Shown: positions 47,893-58,500 of the stretch, in pieces
How positions within the stretch are numbered: position 1 is the stretch's first letter
How the letters are laid out: each line of letters opens with the position of its first letter
NCBI GenBank assembly: GCA_016785225.1
Contig: JAFBJZ010000951.1
Coordinates: forward strand, 372,001 to 436,000
Reading direction: 5' to 3'
Length of the DNA: 64,000 bases
Source of the DNA: Psettodes erumei
Lineage: Eukaryota > Chordata > Actinopteri > Pleuronectiformes > Psettodidae
Program-made: the position numbers and the translations under genes
Notes under the pieces: generated by a model
Seen by the model: the letters and a program-made list of their open reading frames with translations, nothing else
Told to the model about the DNA's origin: nothing
Databases searched by the model: none

Positions 47893-48074
47893 TTCTACTG
47901 AAGATACGATTTCCTAACACAAACCAGATCTGGAGGAAACTGCTTCTTCACAGTGGCTTTGCATCACGGACCGAGATAATAGAACCTGACCGTCTACTGT
48001 ACGACTGTAATTTGGACAATAATTTTCAAATACAGTAGCTCCTCTAATTAACAAACCTGTACAAGGGGTTTAAT

Positions 48075-48770
48075 ATGTTACAATGTGCTGCTATGATATT
48101 TGGAAAAATGAGCGTTTGTGATTACAGAATATAATAAATGTAATTTGTAATAAATGTATTAGATTACAGGGCACTGCCAACATCTTGTTAGATGTAACAG
48201 TAACTTTTTTTGATTTATGATTGAACTACACTCTTTTTAATATTGAAATAATGTCAGTTTTGAATATGCAATGCTGGGCATTTTCTTGTTTATCCTCGTT
48301 GCCTGTACAGGGAAAAGAGCCTCACCCTTGAGCTCTGGAATGTTACAGGAAATGGGAAGAAACATTTATTTCAGCGTTTACTGTGCCCAGTTAATATAAT
48401 TATAACATGCTGAATACAAGTTAACACTGTTAAAATGACTCTTGAATTACCATAAAAACAAAACTGCATAGTAACACACAGCAAAAATAAAGACATAATG
48501 AAAAAAACCTAATGACTTAATTACACATCATAAAGCATTATTTTTTTCAAAACAACAATAAAAAGATGAACAAGCAGGTTGCTTCGTATTCGTACATTTT
48601 GAATAAAATTACACAGATTGCCTCAGCTGATCGACACCCGCACCTTCAAATAGGTTTCGTTTTTCCGCCCCCTGCCTTAACTACTTTAGGTGAAAGAAAA
48701 CCCCAACAAAGCTGCTTTCGGTTTCTGTTCTCCTGCAAACGCCAGTCAGCTGTATCATTACTAACAAAGT
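48075..48770 (-). pseudogene. Remnant of a duplicated isg15 locus lacking the coding body
   Basis: By eye this stretch aligns with both flanks of the intact isg15 gene but skips its middle. Matching landmarks are TGCTGCTATGAT (48083 and 49447), CTTGTTAGATGTAA against CTTGTAAGATGTAA (48184 and 49530), AATAATGTCAGTTTTGAATATG against AATAATTTCAGTTTTAAGCATG, GCCTGTACAG, a minus-strand AATAAA (48365-48370 and 49735-49740), and GCCTCAGCTGA followed by a C-rich run and a TTCTCC-flanked interferon element (48620-48735 and 50688-50768). The parent interval is about 1.3 kb and this copy about 0.7 kb; the difference is close to the size of the isg15 transcribed body, which is absent. It cannot make a protein. 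The copy keeps an ISRE-like GAAACCGAAA on the minus strand (48716-48725). Confidence 0.65.
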
Positions 48771-49444
48771 AAGTTTCTGAAGGCACCGCCTAATTGTCCA
48801 TCTTTAACGGCTTCAGCGGGTGAGTCAGGGATTCATTAATCTAGTTACGCAAGGTCAAATCCCGGCTGCCTAGTTGTTGTAATGAACTACGACCAAATCA
48901 TTATATTAAACTTGCGTGTGGAGGAAACAAAACAGAAGGAGCGCTCTCACCTGACAGGGGAAGTCTGACGTCAGAGACGGACAGGTGAGCTGCGGCCTGA
49001 GTCTCTGGAGGTGTGTGTCGACCGAAGAAACAAAACGAATCAAAAACTGAAGGACAGACAGAACCAGAGTCCCAGATTTTAAAAAGAAAAACAGTCCGGA
49101 AGCAAAAAAAAAAAGAAAAGAAATCGCAATTTTCTGAAGAAGTTGCGGAGGGATTTCTGCCTCCTGCAAAAAGCTGAAGGTAAACCGCGGTGCTGCCTTG
49201 AGTCTGAATGCAGAGGCAGCTGAAGTTGTATGAGAAAAATGTCTAATCAGCTGATCTGAGTCAGCTGAGCGTGTCTATAACCACCTGGTTCAGAGTAGCA
49301 CCCTACCTCCAGGTTTTTACACATTTGATTTCTTCTGTCGCATGTCAGTTTTAAATATTTTTTAAAAAATCAGTCAAATTAATGTTGTAACATCTGTTTA
49401 AAGTCAGCCCAGGCCTGACTGAATCTTGTTAAATGAGTTCAATT
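48771..49444. other. Spacer between isg15 copies, no gene supported
   Basis: The minus strand has an 87-codon open frame (49169-48906) rich in Phe and Leu, but it matches nothing I know and has no splice or start context of note. A donor-like CAGGTGAG lies near 48990 on the plus strand. I treat it as noncoding. Confidence 0.4.
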
Positions 49445-49734
49445 GCTGCTATGATGTGTCGGACACGTGACAAACAGAATAAATGGGCTTTCCTAACTAA
49501 TGTATTCTTTTACAGAGCTCTGTCAGAAGCTTGTAAGATGTAATCGTTAAACTAGACATGAATAACTCAGTCTGTTATATTTTAGAATAATTTCAGTTTT
49601 AAGCATGCAGGGCTAAAGAAGGTCCAAGCCTTCTTATGGTTGCTTTCATGTTCGCAGCCTGTACAGTGTACAGCTCCACCCCCGAGATGAAGACAGAAAA
49701 ATCTGAAGAGAAGCGTGAATTGAAATTATATTAA

Positions 49735-49740
49735 TTTATT
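49735..49740 (-). other. isg15: isg15 poly(A) signal
   Basis: TTTATT on the plus strand (AATAAA on the minus strand), about 245 bases after the isg15 stop. Confidence 0.6.
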
Positions 49741-49982
49741 TTCAACACTCAACTTAGCACAGTTAAAACATATATCTCTCAAAACACAAAACAGCTGTAT
49801 GACAAAGCACATTGCCAAAATGACACATGACCAGGAGAAGTTTATGGTACATTTATAGGAATGCTTTGCTCAGTTATAAAAAAGACATAAGATGAAATAT
49901 GGTTGATGGGTATAACGTGATTTGGAATGAATAAAAAGTCGACAGCAATGCTTCCTGACACATGAACTGTGTGGAAGTGCCC

Positions 49983-50456
49983 TCAGCCTCCTCTCAGCCG
50001 CAGCAACATCTCGATGGTGCTCAGTGCTTCGACGTTGTAGTTTGACAGCCTCCCGGAGACCATCTCCCGGCCTTGGAAAACGAGCCTCTGCTGGTTCACC
50101 GGGACCCCCTCTCTGCTCTGGACCCTGCGCTTCAACTCGTCCACGGTCTCCTCCAGTTTGACGTCATAGGTGCTCACCTTTCCCTTTTCGTTCCTCAGGA
50201 ACACCTGGACGGTGGCCGGCGGGCTCGGTTCGGTCACCAGCAGAGAGACCCTTGAGCCGGACTGGAGGCCGTAGTAGCTGATCGGGCGGCAGTCGTCGCT
50301 GAGCTCCGTCTTCTGGCCGTTGATGAAGACCAGCCTCTGCCTCTCAGGGGGAACGTGCAGTTTCACACAGATGACGTTTTTCAGATCGCCCACTGTGTCC
50401 TGGGGGTTCACCCTCACCGTGTGGGTCTCGCCCAGCATAGTGATGATTATATCCAT
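49983..50456 (-). CDS. isg15: ISG15-type tandem ubiquitin-like modifier
   Basis: Interferon-induced ubiquitin-like protein that is conjugated to target proteins and also acts as a secreted signal. The 157-aa protein has two ubiquitin-like folds: residues 1-76 (MDIIITMLGETHTVRVNPQD, LHVPPERQRLVFINGQ) and about 80-157 (TVQVFLRNEKGKVSTYDV, GVPVNQQRLVFQGREM), and ends in the conjugation motif LRLRGG. The coding sequence is confined to one exon that begins at the acceptor at 50468 (TTTCAG|AGC); a noncoding first exon ends at a donor at 50571-50570 (AAAAG|GTAGGT). This two-exon layout, the TATA box and the ISRE upstream are typical of fish isg15. The protein stops directly after GG with no tail to be cleaved. 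The long frame start at 50477 lies in the intron and was not used. Confidence 0.93.
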   Translation of the reverse strand: MDIIITMLGETHTVRVNPQDTVGDLKNVICVKLHVPPERQRLVFINGQKTELSDDCRPISYYGLQSGSRVSLLVTEPSPPATVQVFLRNEKGKVSTYDVKLEETVDELKRRVQSREGVPVNQQRLVFQGREMVSGRLSNYNVEALSTIEMLLRLRGG

Positions 50457-50670
50457 GTTCAAAATGCTCTGAAACACAGGAAACCTTTTAAAGGAAGTCT
50501 ACTCCAGAAAAAAAACCAAAACAAAACCCAACACTCTGCAATGAACGATCGCACCGTATTTGTTACCTACCTTTTGACAATGAACAGCAAACTCTCCAGA
50601 AGACTTCAGTGTGGGACAGGTGAAGAAGGGATCCACAGCAGCAGCTATGCCCAATATCTGCCCTCACCAC

Positions 50671-50761
50671 TGTTTATATACAGGCTGCCTCAGCTGACAC
50701 CCCCCCCCCCACATTAAGATTCGCTTTCCTCTTCCTGCTGCCTGAATCACTTTCACTTTCC
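50671..50761 (-). promoter_or_regulatory. isg15: isg15 promoter: TATA box and ISRE
   Basis: On the minus strand a TATATAAACA box occupies 50680-50671, so transcription should start near 50645, in the noncoding first exon. About 75 bases further upstream is GGAAAGTGAAAGTG (50761-50748), a direct GAAA repeat typical of interferon-stimulated response elements bound by IRF proteins and ISGF3. This supports interferon control. Confidence 0.75.
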
Positions 50762-50789
50762 ATTCTCCTACCATGACAGGGCTTTGTTA

Positions 50790-51401
50790 TGTTTATGTCA
50801 CAAGACCCAAGGAAAGAAATGGAATTTCTCTCTCATAACCCGTTTTTTTTTTTTAACAAACAAAACCGAATAGGTCAAAACAGGGCTGTCTAGTTCTAAT
50901 AAGAAAAGACTAAGACCGATCAGTGGGCCACAACTATAGGCTGTATATAAAACCTGAAGACATCAATACATCACTGAGCTGGCTCTTAGCACATTTATCA
51001 GTGCAATGATAACAATGTCTGTCTATATACTGTATACTGTATGCTATGTTTCCATAGTAAAGATTTTTTGCTATAGAAACAGATAGGATGAAATATCAGT
51101 TTTAAGGTGAAACAACACTAGAATCAAAACAGGACGTATGAAAATAAACATGAAAATCACAAATCAAAACAATCATTAAACTCTCTGCCAACACACTTTA
51201 AAAAAAACTGATACTGAAACAACAAATTAGGTGGCACAAAATCAAATAAAATCTATGTAAATGATCAGTAGCTTTTTTATTTTTTCCTGTTCCAGTACAT
51301 CTAACAAGTGTGTGTTGGATCAGATAAGAATGAGGCTTGGCCACTTCTCTGCCTATCTGAAGATACAGTCAGTCCGCAATTTAAAAATGTCATTATAAAT
51401 A
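50790..51401. other. isg15-gatc intergenic region
   Basis: AT-rich sequence without coding potential. The gatc poly(A) signal (TTTATT, minus-strand AATAAA) is at 51276-51281, about 120 bases after the gatc stop. Confidence 0.5.
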
Positions 51402-53041
51402 TCATAACTCAGTGTGTTTCAGTATGGCAGCCCGCTCCTCCCTCTTTGGTAGAGGAATATTTCCTGTGAGGTTAAAAAAAAAAAAAAAGATTACACAAAA
51501 TTACAAACCATAAATTACCAACCATCTTTAGTTTTATGAAATTGTCATCTCCATAGCGTGCAAACAAACAATCAACATTATGTATTCACTTGCATCTCAC
51601 CTGGTGGGGCCACAAAATATTCTTCAACTGTGTTTTTGGAGAGCTGAAGCAGTTCTTCAGCACAGTCCCCTTCCACCGCCACATCTTCCCTCAGGTATAA
51701 AGCCCTGATAAAACATAACCACGTTCATTACAAGGGGCTTCACAAGAGATTAAAGCTGAGCTTCTTTTTTTCTGTCATCCAGTCATAACTGTGCAAACAC
51801 GTGGGGCCTTCTGGTGACAGTCTGCACCGTACCTGTCCTCCAGAACCGAGTCCATGGGTTCAGTCCCGGACGTGTCTACAACGTGAAGCTGATCGGCAAA
51901 CCGTATGGCTTTCTCCAAACAGGCCAGTCCTTGTTTGGTTCGGAAATCGACCAGAGCCAGTCGCTCCAGTTTGTCCACCAGGTCTGCTGGGATTTGTGCA
52001 GGCTGTAAAATCAGAGACATTTTGCTAAGAAATGTACGGCCACACAATAACACCATTACTTAAAATGCCTTTGACTGTATGTCACCACTGAATAAAGTCA
52101 TTTAATCCATCAGTAACTTGTAATCAGCAAACAGTCATGACTCATGCCCCAACGTGTCTGACCACATGCTTAATCTGGGCTGTATTACTGACAGCAGCAC
52201 TCTGTTATTTTGTCTTGGTGTCCCTCAAAACAGGGGGAAACAATACAGGCCTTTTGTGTTACAAATCCTCTGCCACAGCTCAGCAACACAACACTGTAAC
52301 TCTGTCAGATACCTGCTTGATATGTGTTACTGTCACTGACTGACTGATCAGGGACCCAAACATCCCCGGACAGTCACTTTCTCCACTCCCCCCTCAGGCA
52401 GAGGGAGAACTACCAGTTTCTTCACTCCTGAAGCACTGAGGCTCTCAGCAGTGCAGTCACTGCATTATTTATTTGGGGGGATTACAACTCTCTATTATAT
52501 ATTGTGTTATTTAGGATGCTGCTATAAGGAGTGCGGCTGAACTAAGTTTCGTTGTGTTCTTTTATCAGTGCAATGAGAATTAGGAGGGGGGCCTTTAATG
52601 GCCAGAGTTGTTACAGGAAGCAAAACCTGTTTCAACGGACAGTACACCTGGACATCGGACTACTGCTGAAGACAGAGGATGTGCTTTAAACAACATATGT
52701 AAAGTCACTACATCACATTCACCCAGTCGTGGGGATATTACCGGGGGAAGTTGGTCCTCCGGTACCGGTTGCCATGTTGCCACCTCTGGTACCTATGGCA
52801 CAGACAACCAGGCGGACATGTCAGTGTTCTGCACAGGCTGCTGAGTGAACCGAAAGCGATGCCAAACCCAATCGTTTACCTTTGGGTTGTGTGGACGAGA
52901 ACTGAACAGACGCTTTACATTAACGGCGCGGCTCTGCGGGCAGCTGCTGCTGCGTCTTCCGATCAATTTCGGGACGTTTGTCACCGAGCGTCCAACGCTT
53001 GACAACGCGTTAAACGAAGGCCCGAGGCGATACGCCGACAT
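51402..53041 (-). CDS. gatc: Glutamyl-tRNA(Gln) amidotransferase subunit C, mitochondrial
   Basis: Small subunit of the mitochondrial GatCAB complex, which converts mischarged Glu-tRNA(Gln) to Gln-tRNA(Gln); it stabilises the A/B interface. Exons: 53041-52880, 52002-51833, 51704-51601, 51463-51402, giving 165 aa. The first exon encodes an Arg/Ser-rich, acid-poor import sequence (MSAYRLGPSFNALSSVGRSV...). The body has the GatC core: LVDKLERLALVDF, LEKAIRFADQLHVVDT, TEPMDSVLED and LYLRED, ending with EEYFVAPPGNIPLPKREE. The start is the first ATG downstream of a CpG-rich stretch; an upstream GTG-initiated frame extension was not accepted. GTTAGC/GCTAAC words lie just upstream (53050-53190). Confidence 0.92.
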
Positions 53042-53595
53042 GTTCAGCTCAGTTAGCCGGCTACGTCCCAGACGTAAAAAAAAACGAGGCACCGCGCTGT
53101 CGTAGTCTTTACCACCTCGTCGGAAAGGTCAGCGCTGGGGCACAAAGTTGGCTTCACGCGGCTGCAGCTAACGATTTGCCGCAGCTAGCCGACCGGAAGC
53201 GAGAGGCTTCAATTCCCCGTGCTTCCGTCTTCGCTTCGGTCGCGGGCAGTGAGCAGACTGAGCTGTTTGCCAACCGCCCAGGAAGCAGAAGACATCAAAC
53301 TGATTCATTTTAGTTCATGTCACTCTGAGCGTTTCTTAAATATGGAGCTGTTAAATATTTAAGACCGTCTTCAGAACATTTTCGTGATGCCTAAGATTTT
53401 TAAACGAGTGATAGCTTTATGTAACCGGTGTTTCATGAACCGTTAGCGCAGGCACACGATTGTAATAAGTGTTAAAGGCCATTGTCCGATTCACCGCACT
53501 TTTCGACAAATTATAGCATTATAGCAACTCAACTACAGCGTATGATCCCCTACAGCCTCTTCATATTCTGCCTCGTCTTAAAGCATATTCAGAGC
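53042..53595. promoter_or_regulatory. gatc promoter region and spacer to tRNA-Lys
   Basis: CpG-rich up to about 53290 with GTTAGCCGGC and GCAGCTAACG words, then AT-rich. No coding sequence was found. Confidence 0.45.
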
Positions 53596-53668
53596 GCCCG
53601 GATAGCTCAGTCGGTAGAGCATCAGACTTTTAATCTGAGGGTCCAGGGTTCAAGTCCCTGTTCGGGCG
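53596..53668 (+). tRNA. tRNA-Lys (anticodon UUU)
   Basis: The 73-base gene folds into a full cloverleaf: acceptor GCCCGGA with TTCGGGC (one G-U pair), D arm with the A box TAGCTCAGTCGG, anticodon arm CAGAC/GTCTG-type with loop CTTTTAA (TTT at 53629-53631), and T arm with the B box GGTTCAAGTCC. There is no intron, no encoded CCA, and a TTTTT polymerase III terminator follows at 53673-53677. It is identical to the vertebrate Lys-UUU gene as I remember it. Confidence 0.97.
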
Positions 53669-53990
53669 ATACTTTTTCTTGTCCACGTTTGTCTAAACGC
53701 ACGGAATTACACATCGAAATATTTGTATTTACGATGCAAACATGCCGATGTTTAACATACGATTATAACCATCTTTAATTATAACATTTGTTGACGGGAA
53801 CAAAAGGGAACCTGAGGCTGATGGTAATGTTTCTAGTTTTAAAGGTATTTTATAGGTGTAGTCTAACCAGTTAGTTATTACAAGGTCATCTTAAAAGGAT
53901 GTGCAAACCAAATTTACTAAAAAAAGTTCAAGGTGTTTTATAAAAAGATGAAACGACAATTTGTTTTGGAAAAATAATTATAATTCCATT

Positions 53991-55565
53991 TTTATTTTAT
54001 TATAAGAACATATACCATTTAATATTATATATATACTATATATATATTATGAACTCTTGTAATATAGAATTTAATTGTTTTACAATACACAAGTAGAACT
54101 GGCCACAAAATAAAAAATATTATAGCTTTGCAAACAAAGCAGCATTTGAATGAGAAAATGAATGAATGAATGAATGAATAAATAAATAAATAAATGGGCA
54201 AATAAATGTTTCTGACAGCGGTTAGCATTCACAAAGAAACATCAATATTAAATGCGATTCATCTCACCACACTCATGAAACATCACTTGAAGAGCAACTG
54301 AGTGAAGTTTGAGGCAATGGTCCGAAGCATGAATGTTGGCGACTGACACCAACATCGGTATTAACCGAGGGGAATACAAGCAAGTGCTCCGCATGTTCTC
54401 ACGCTCCCCGAGACTGCCCAAAACATTCAAACAGTTTCCCTCACGACGCCGGCTCATTCGCAGCTCCTTTCGATTCCAACGCTCTGTCCCTCTCACACTC
54501 CAAAGAATCTGAATAACGTGGAACAACAGAACTTTTCATGCCTGAGCTTCCCTGTTCGCAGTCACATTCAAGATGAAACTAACATTTGATTCAACACATG
54601 GGCACTACAGACAGTACGATACAAAAATCAAGGTTGAGTAAACTGCACAATTTACAAAATATACAGTGGTTCACTGGATAAAATAACTTAAGAGCACTAT
54701 TAAATCAGGCTTGTTTTGTTATAGAAATCTCAGACATCCGTAAGTCACTTCGATATCAGGTTATGATTGAGCAAGTGTTGACATAATATCATCATCATAA
54801 TCTAATTACATTTTTTTTCTCTTAGTACAGGACAATTCACACATAACAAAGACATACTATTTGGTAGACAAGGCAGCTCAAGAACACTGAAAACACTGTT
54901 GGATGCTGGATGCTGGATCACTGGCATGATGCTGAAGGCTAAAATATTCTTAACGTCGCGTGTTAAACATAACTGGAGTTTGGATCGTCGGTGAAAGATT
55001 GTTTGAATCGGGGGGTGTTCTTAAATAAAATCAAGAGTTTGCTTACATTCTTTCCATCATCGAGGGGTTGGGAACGGGGGCTGATTTATCTAAAACGTAA
55101 TCTGGGAGACCTTTATTATTAAAATAATTAATATATAAACTATTATCACAACCTGTTTTTCTCATAAATATAGTCTCTGGTTGATTTCAGCTCTGCATTT
55201 TGTTTTGAAATGTGCAACTAAATTCTCCATCTTTATCCCAAAATATTAAGTGCACTCGGAGTAAGATCGACACTTGAAGGCTTCTGGACAAAAATATTCA
55301 GGAGTTGAGCAGATTTTCGGTTATGTTTGCTTGCACTTGAACATACTGACAAGTATTAAGCGTAATATTCTCACACACCTGTCGACAACACAAATAACAT
55401 AATGGTTACAGTCAGTGAGGCTCATAGCAGCAAACTGGGATTGTGAAGGCTTTGTGTGTAGTGCGCGCGTGTGTGTGTGTTTGTCGGAGGGCATATGGAT
55501 TTGACTCTTGTGCTGCTACAGCCGTTCGCGCCTTGCATGGATGGAAAAGACGACAAACAGCGCCA
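53991..55565 (-). other. sgsm1: sgsm1 3' untranslated region (limits uncertain)
   Basis: No coding sequence lies between the tRNA and the sgsm1 stop. Two minus-strand AATAAA candidates (TTTATT at 55112-55117 and 53991-53996) could end the transcript, giving a 3' UTR of 0.45 or 1.6 kb. The left half is very AT-rich, with a TATA run near 54027-54047. Confidence 0.4.
54148..54193. repeat. GAAT/AAAT tetranucleotide repeat
   Basis: About six GAAT units pass directly into about five AAAT units, in the presumed sgsm1 3' UTR or its flank. Confidence 0.85.
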
Positions 55566-58500
55566 TCACTTGTTCTCGATCAGCATCTGCACCTTGCACA
55601 CCAGATCTCTGGCCAGGGTCAAGATCTGCTTTATCTTGTGGTGCTCGGCCATTTCTGAAAGAAAAAAAAAAAAAAAGTACAGCGAGTGTCGCAAAAACGG
55701 GTTCAGCCATTCAAAAAGAAAGCACAGTGTATTTCTTTAAATGCTTAGACCGTCAGTAGTCTGATAACTGAGCTGACGTGAAACTGCTTGTTCTGAAAAC
55801 GTTGCAGAACTTGCAAGAAAAGAGCGGGGGGAGAAAAAAAAATGTGCGGCAGGGGGCAGGGTGTCCTGCTGTTCAGCCTTTGCTTTGAGTGCGGGGTCTA
55901 AAAACACCGGATTCTGCAATTCGAGAGCGCCTCTTTCCATAAAACGCTCCACCTTTCCATTCAAATTTTTTTATTATCGGACCCGGCGTGTGTGTGAAAA
56001 AAGACAGCTGTGATTTACCGTTGAAGAACTTAATAATGTCGGTGAAGTCCATGTTGTTCTCCAGGATGATGTCCCTGTAGATCTCCACCAGCGCCAGGGC
56101 AATGAAGAGGACAAAGTGACTGGAGGAGACGTACTTGGCTGCCCAGATGGTCTCCCAGACTGCAAACACGTCCTCGTACACCAGTTCTGCAAGACAAAGC
56201 ATGGTAAGGAAGTAGGCGCGCGAGGCAGCTTAAAGAAGACAGGGATGTGCCGCGCCGCGACTGTGCGTGGTTAAACCTGCAGCATGAACCATACTGAATT
56301 AGAAAACCAATTTATGCGGTCACGCTTCACGCCGCTTATTTCACCTCCGGAGAAAGGGTTTTCAAAAAACATGACCAACTTCCAAATCCTCTCTGAATAT
56401 AAATAACAGCTGCAGGTGTTGTTAACAAGCCCGCCGAGCGGTTCGGCATTTCACGCGGAACCTCAGAGAGGAGCCAATCTCCTCTCCCTCTAATTGGCAC
56501 GAGGACTTTCGCGCCGCCGCCGCCGCCGACTTACCCCGCTTGAAGTCGAGGAGAAACCAGCGGTAGCAGAAGTAGAAGTGGGTGTAGTCTCCATTCTGGT
56601 GCATCAGCTCGAACAGCTCAGAGTCCAGGATCTGAGTGCAGGGAGGGGAGTCAGAGGAGATTCGGGGAAACAAAGTAATTCGATGAAAAGGAGACAAAGG
56701 AGGGATTTGGGAGCGAAGGATGGATTTAGCAACGCCTGAGCGCCGCGCTGTTGCTCTGTCACCTGGATTAGAGAGCGCATGTTGGCGAAGTGAGTATCCA
56801 TGGCCCCTCCGTGTGGAAAGTTCTGATTCATTCTCTTCATGAGCTCGCTGAAGCAGCTGAACGCCATGGCCTCTGACAGGAGGAGACAGAGAGAGGGGAA
56901 GCTTGAGAGAGAAGGCCGCCCTCCGTCGTCCCGACGACGACCGCGAAAACGCACCAAACGTCGGAGAAGACGGCGCGTTGACTCACCGTCGTCCAGAATG
57001 ACGAGAAGCGGAGCCAGCAGGTCGCACATGCCCTGCACGTAACCGATGTCGAGGTGCCTCCAGATGTAGCTGCAAAGGGAAGACAAAGAAAGGTGAACCG
57101 CAATCGGCTGTTCGTTGTCGGCCGGCTGGGCGTGAGTCGCGCGCTGCCGTCCAGATTCGGACGCCTTTCCACAGTGTTCTTCATCGCGGAAAATGCGCTG
57201 TTAGGTTTCCCATCGGGAAGGAAGTGCACGTTTTGCCGCTTTTCGCACCCTTGATTTGGCTCGTGCTGCTGTCGGTGTTTTACCTGCACATGATGTTGCG
57301 CAGTTTCTCCAGGTTGGCAGGTGAGAAGTACCAGTAGTTCCTGTCACAGCGCTGGACGTCCTTTTCGATGCGGTGCAGGTTTAGCGTGTACAAGTCCAAA
57401 AGCTCTTGCTAGAACAAACGAACAAAAAGAAACAACAATGGCATGAATAGAGTTGATTTGCCTGAGCATGAATGAATTTGAAAAAGACGTGAGACATACA
57501 GAGAAGGCGCTCCCGGCAGATCCTCGGGAGGTCACTTCGTTCTTGGCGTCTCCGGACCCGGCCAGCGAATCAAAGTGAGGGTACAGGCTCTCCATCTCCG
57601 GCTCCTCGGACAGGATGGACTCGGTGCCCTCCGGACTGGGCTTTCCCTCCTGCTCCTCCTCCTCCTCCTCCTGCCGGAGCTCCGCGTGAGGTGCCGAGTC
57701 CTCGGAGGAGGACGAGCGCTCGCGGCATCCCTTCCTGTTCCAAGGCACCATGGAAACTTTGGCTTTGGGGATCTCCTCCATCTCTATGGCCGACGGAGAC
57801 TCGTCGGACTCGGTCAGGACCTGAGCCTCCTCCTTCTGAGAGGTGCAGTAGGCCTCCCTCGCCCTCGAGACCCTGGCGTCGGCTGAGAAGAGGAGGTTCT
57901 TTTCCACCTCAGGGGCCACGGGACCCATGAATGATTTGTCTTGTGGCTTACTTATCTTTGATTGGTCCATTTCATTTTCCACATCTGCCTCTTCAGCAGC
58001 TGCTGATACCGCCAGAGGGTCGTCATTGGCCACTTCTCTTCCTGCATCTCCTGACTCTAAAGACTGAATCCCTTTAATGTCTGTGCCCAGGCCTTTATCT
58101 TCGAACCCGGATCCCTCGGCCCTAGTAGCTCCCGACTCCTCAACCTCTTCCTTCGTTTCAGGTTGCAAACATTTCTCTTTGTCGGCCATCACCTGCCCCT
58201 CATCTTTCACCTCCGTCTCGGTCACATCAGGTGTTTTTTGCTCCTCCTCCTCCTCTTTGTCCTTCACTCCGACCTTCTCCTCCGTCGGAAGTTCAGCCTC
58301 TACCCCCGCAGGTTTGACAGGGCTCTGCGACGCCTGAGCGACGGCCACGGACCTCGGGGCCGCGTCCGGCGCAGCGCTGTCCTCCGTGCTGAGCGAGCCG
58401 TCCGACAGGCCCGAGGTGACGGAGAAGTTGCGGGAGGAGGGGTGCCCGGAGTCGGGAGAGCTCGTCCCGTTCTGCAGAGCGCCATTGGGCATCTTCGGCG

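Noticed and set aside
48906..49169. 87-codon minus-strand frame rich in Phe and Leu between the isg15 copies
   Set aside because: It has no recognisable family, no clear promoter, and its composition comes from poly-A tracts.
53596..53668. Functional link between the tRNA-Lys gene and neighbouring gatc
   Set aside because: GatC acts on mitochondrial tRNA-Gln; the adjacent gene is an ordinary cytosolic tRNA-Lys and the neighbourhood is most likely chance.
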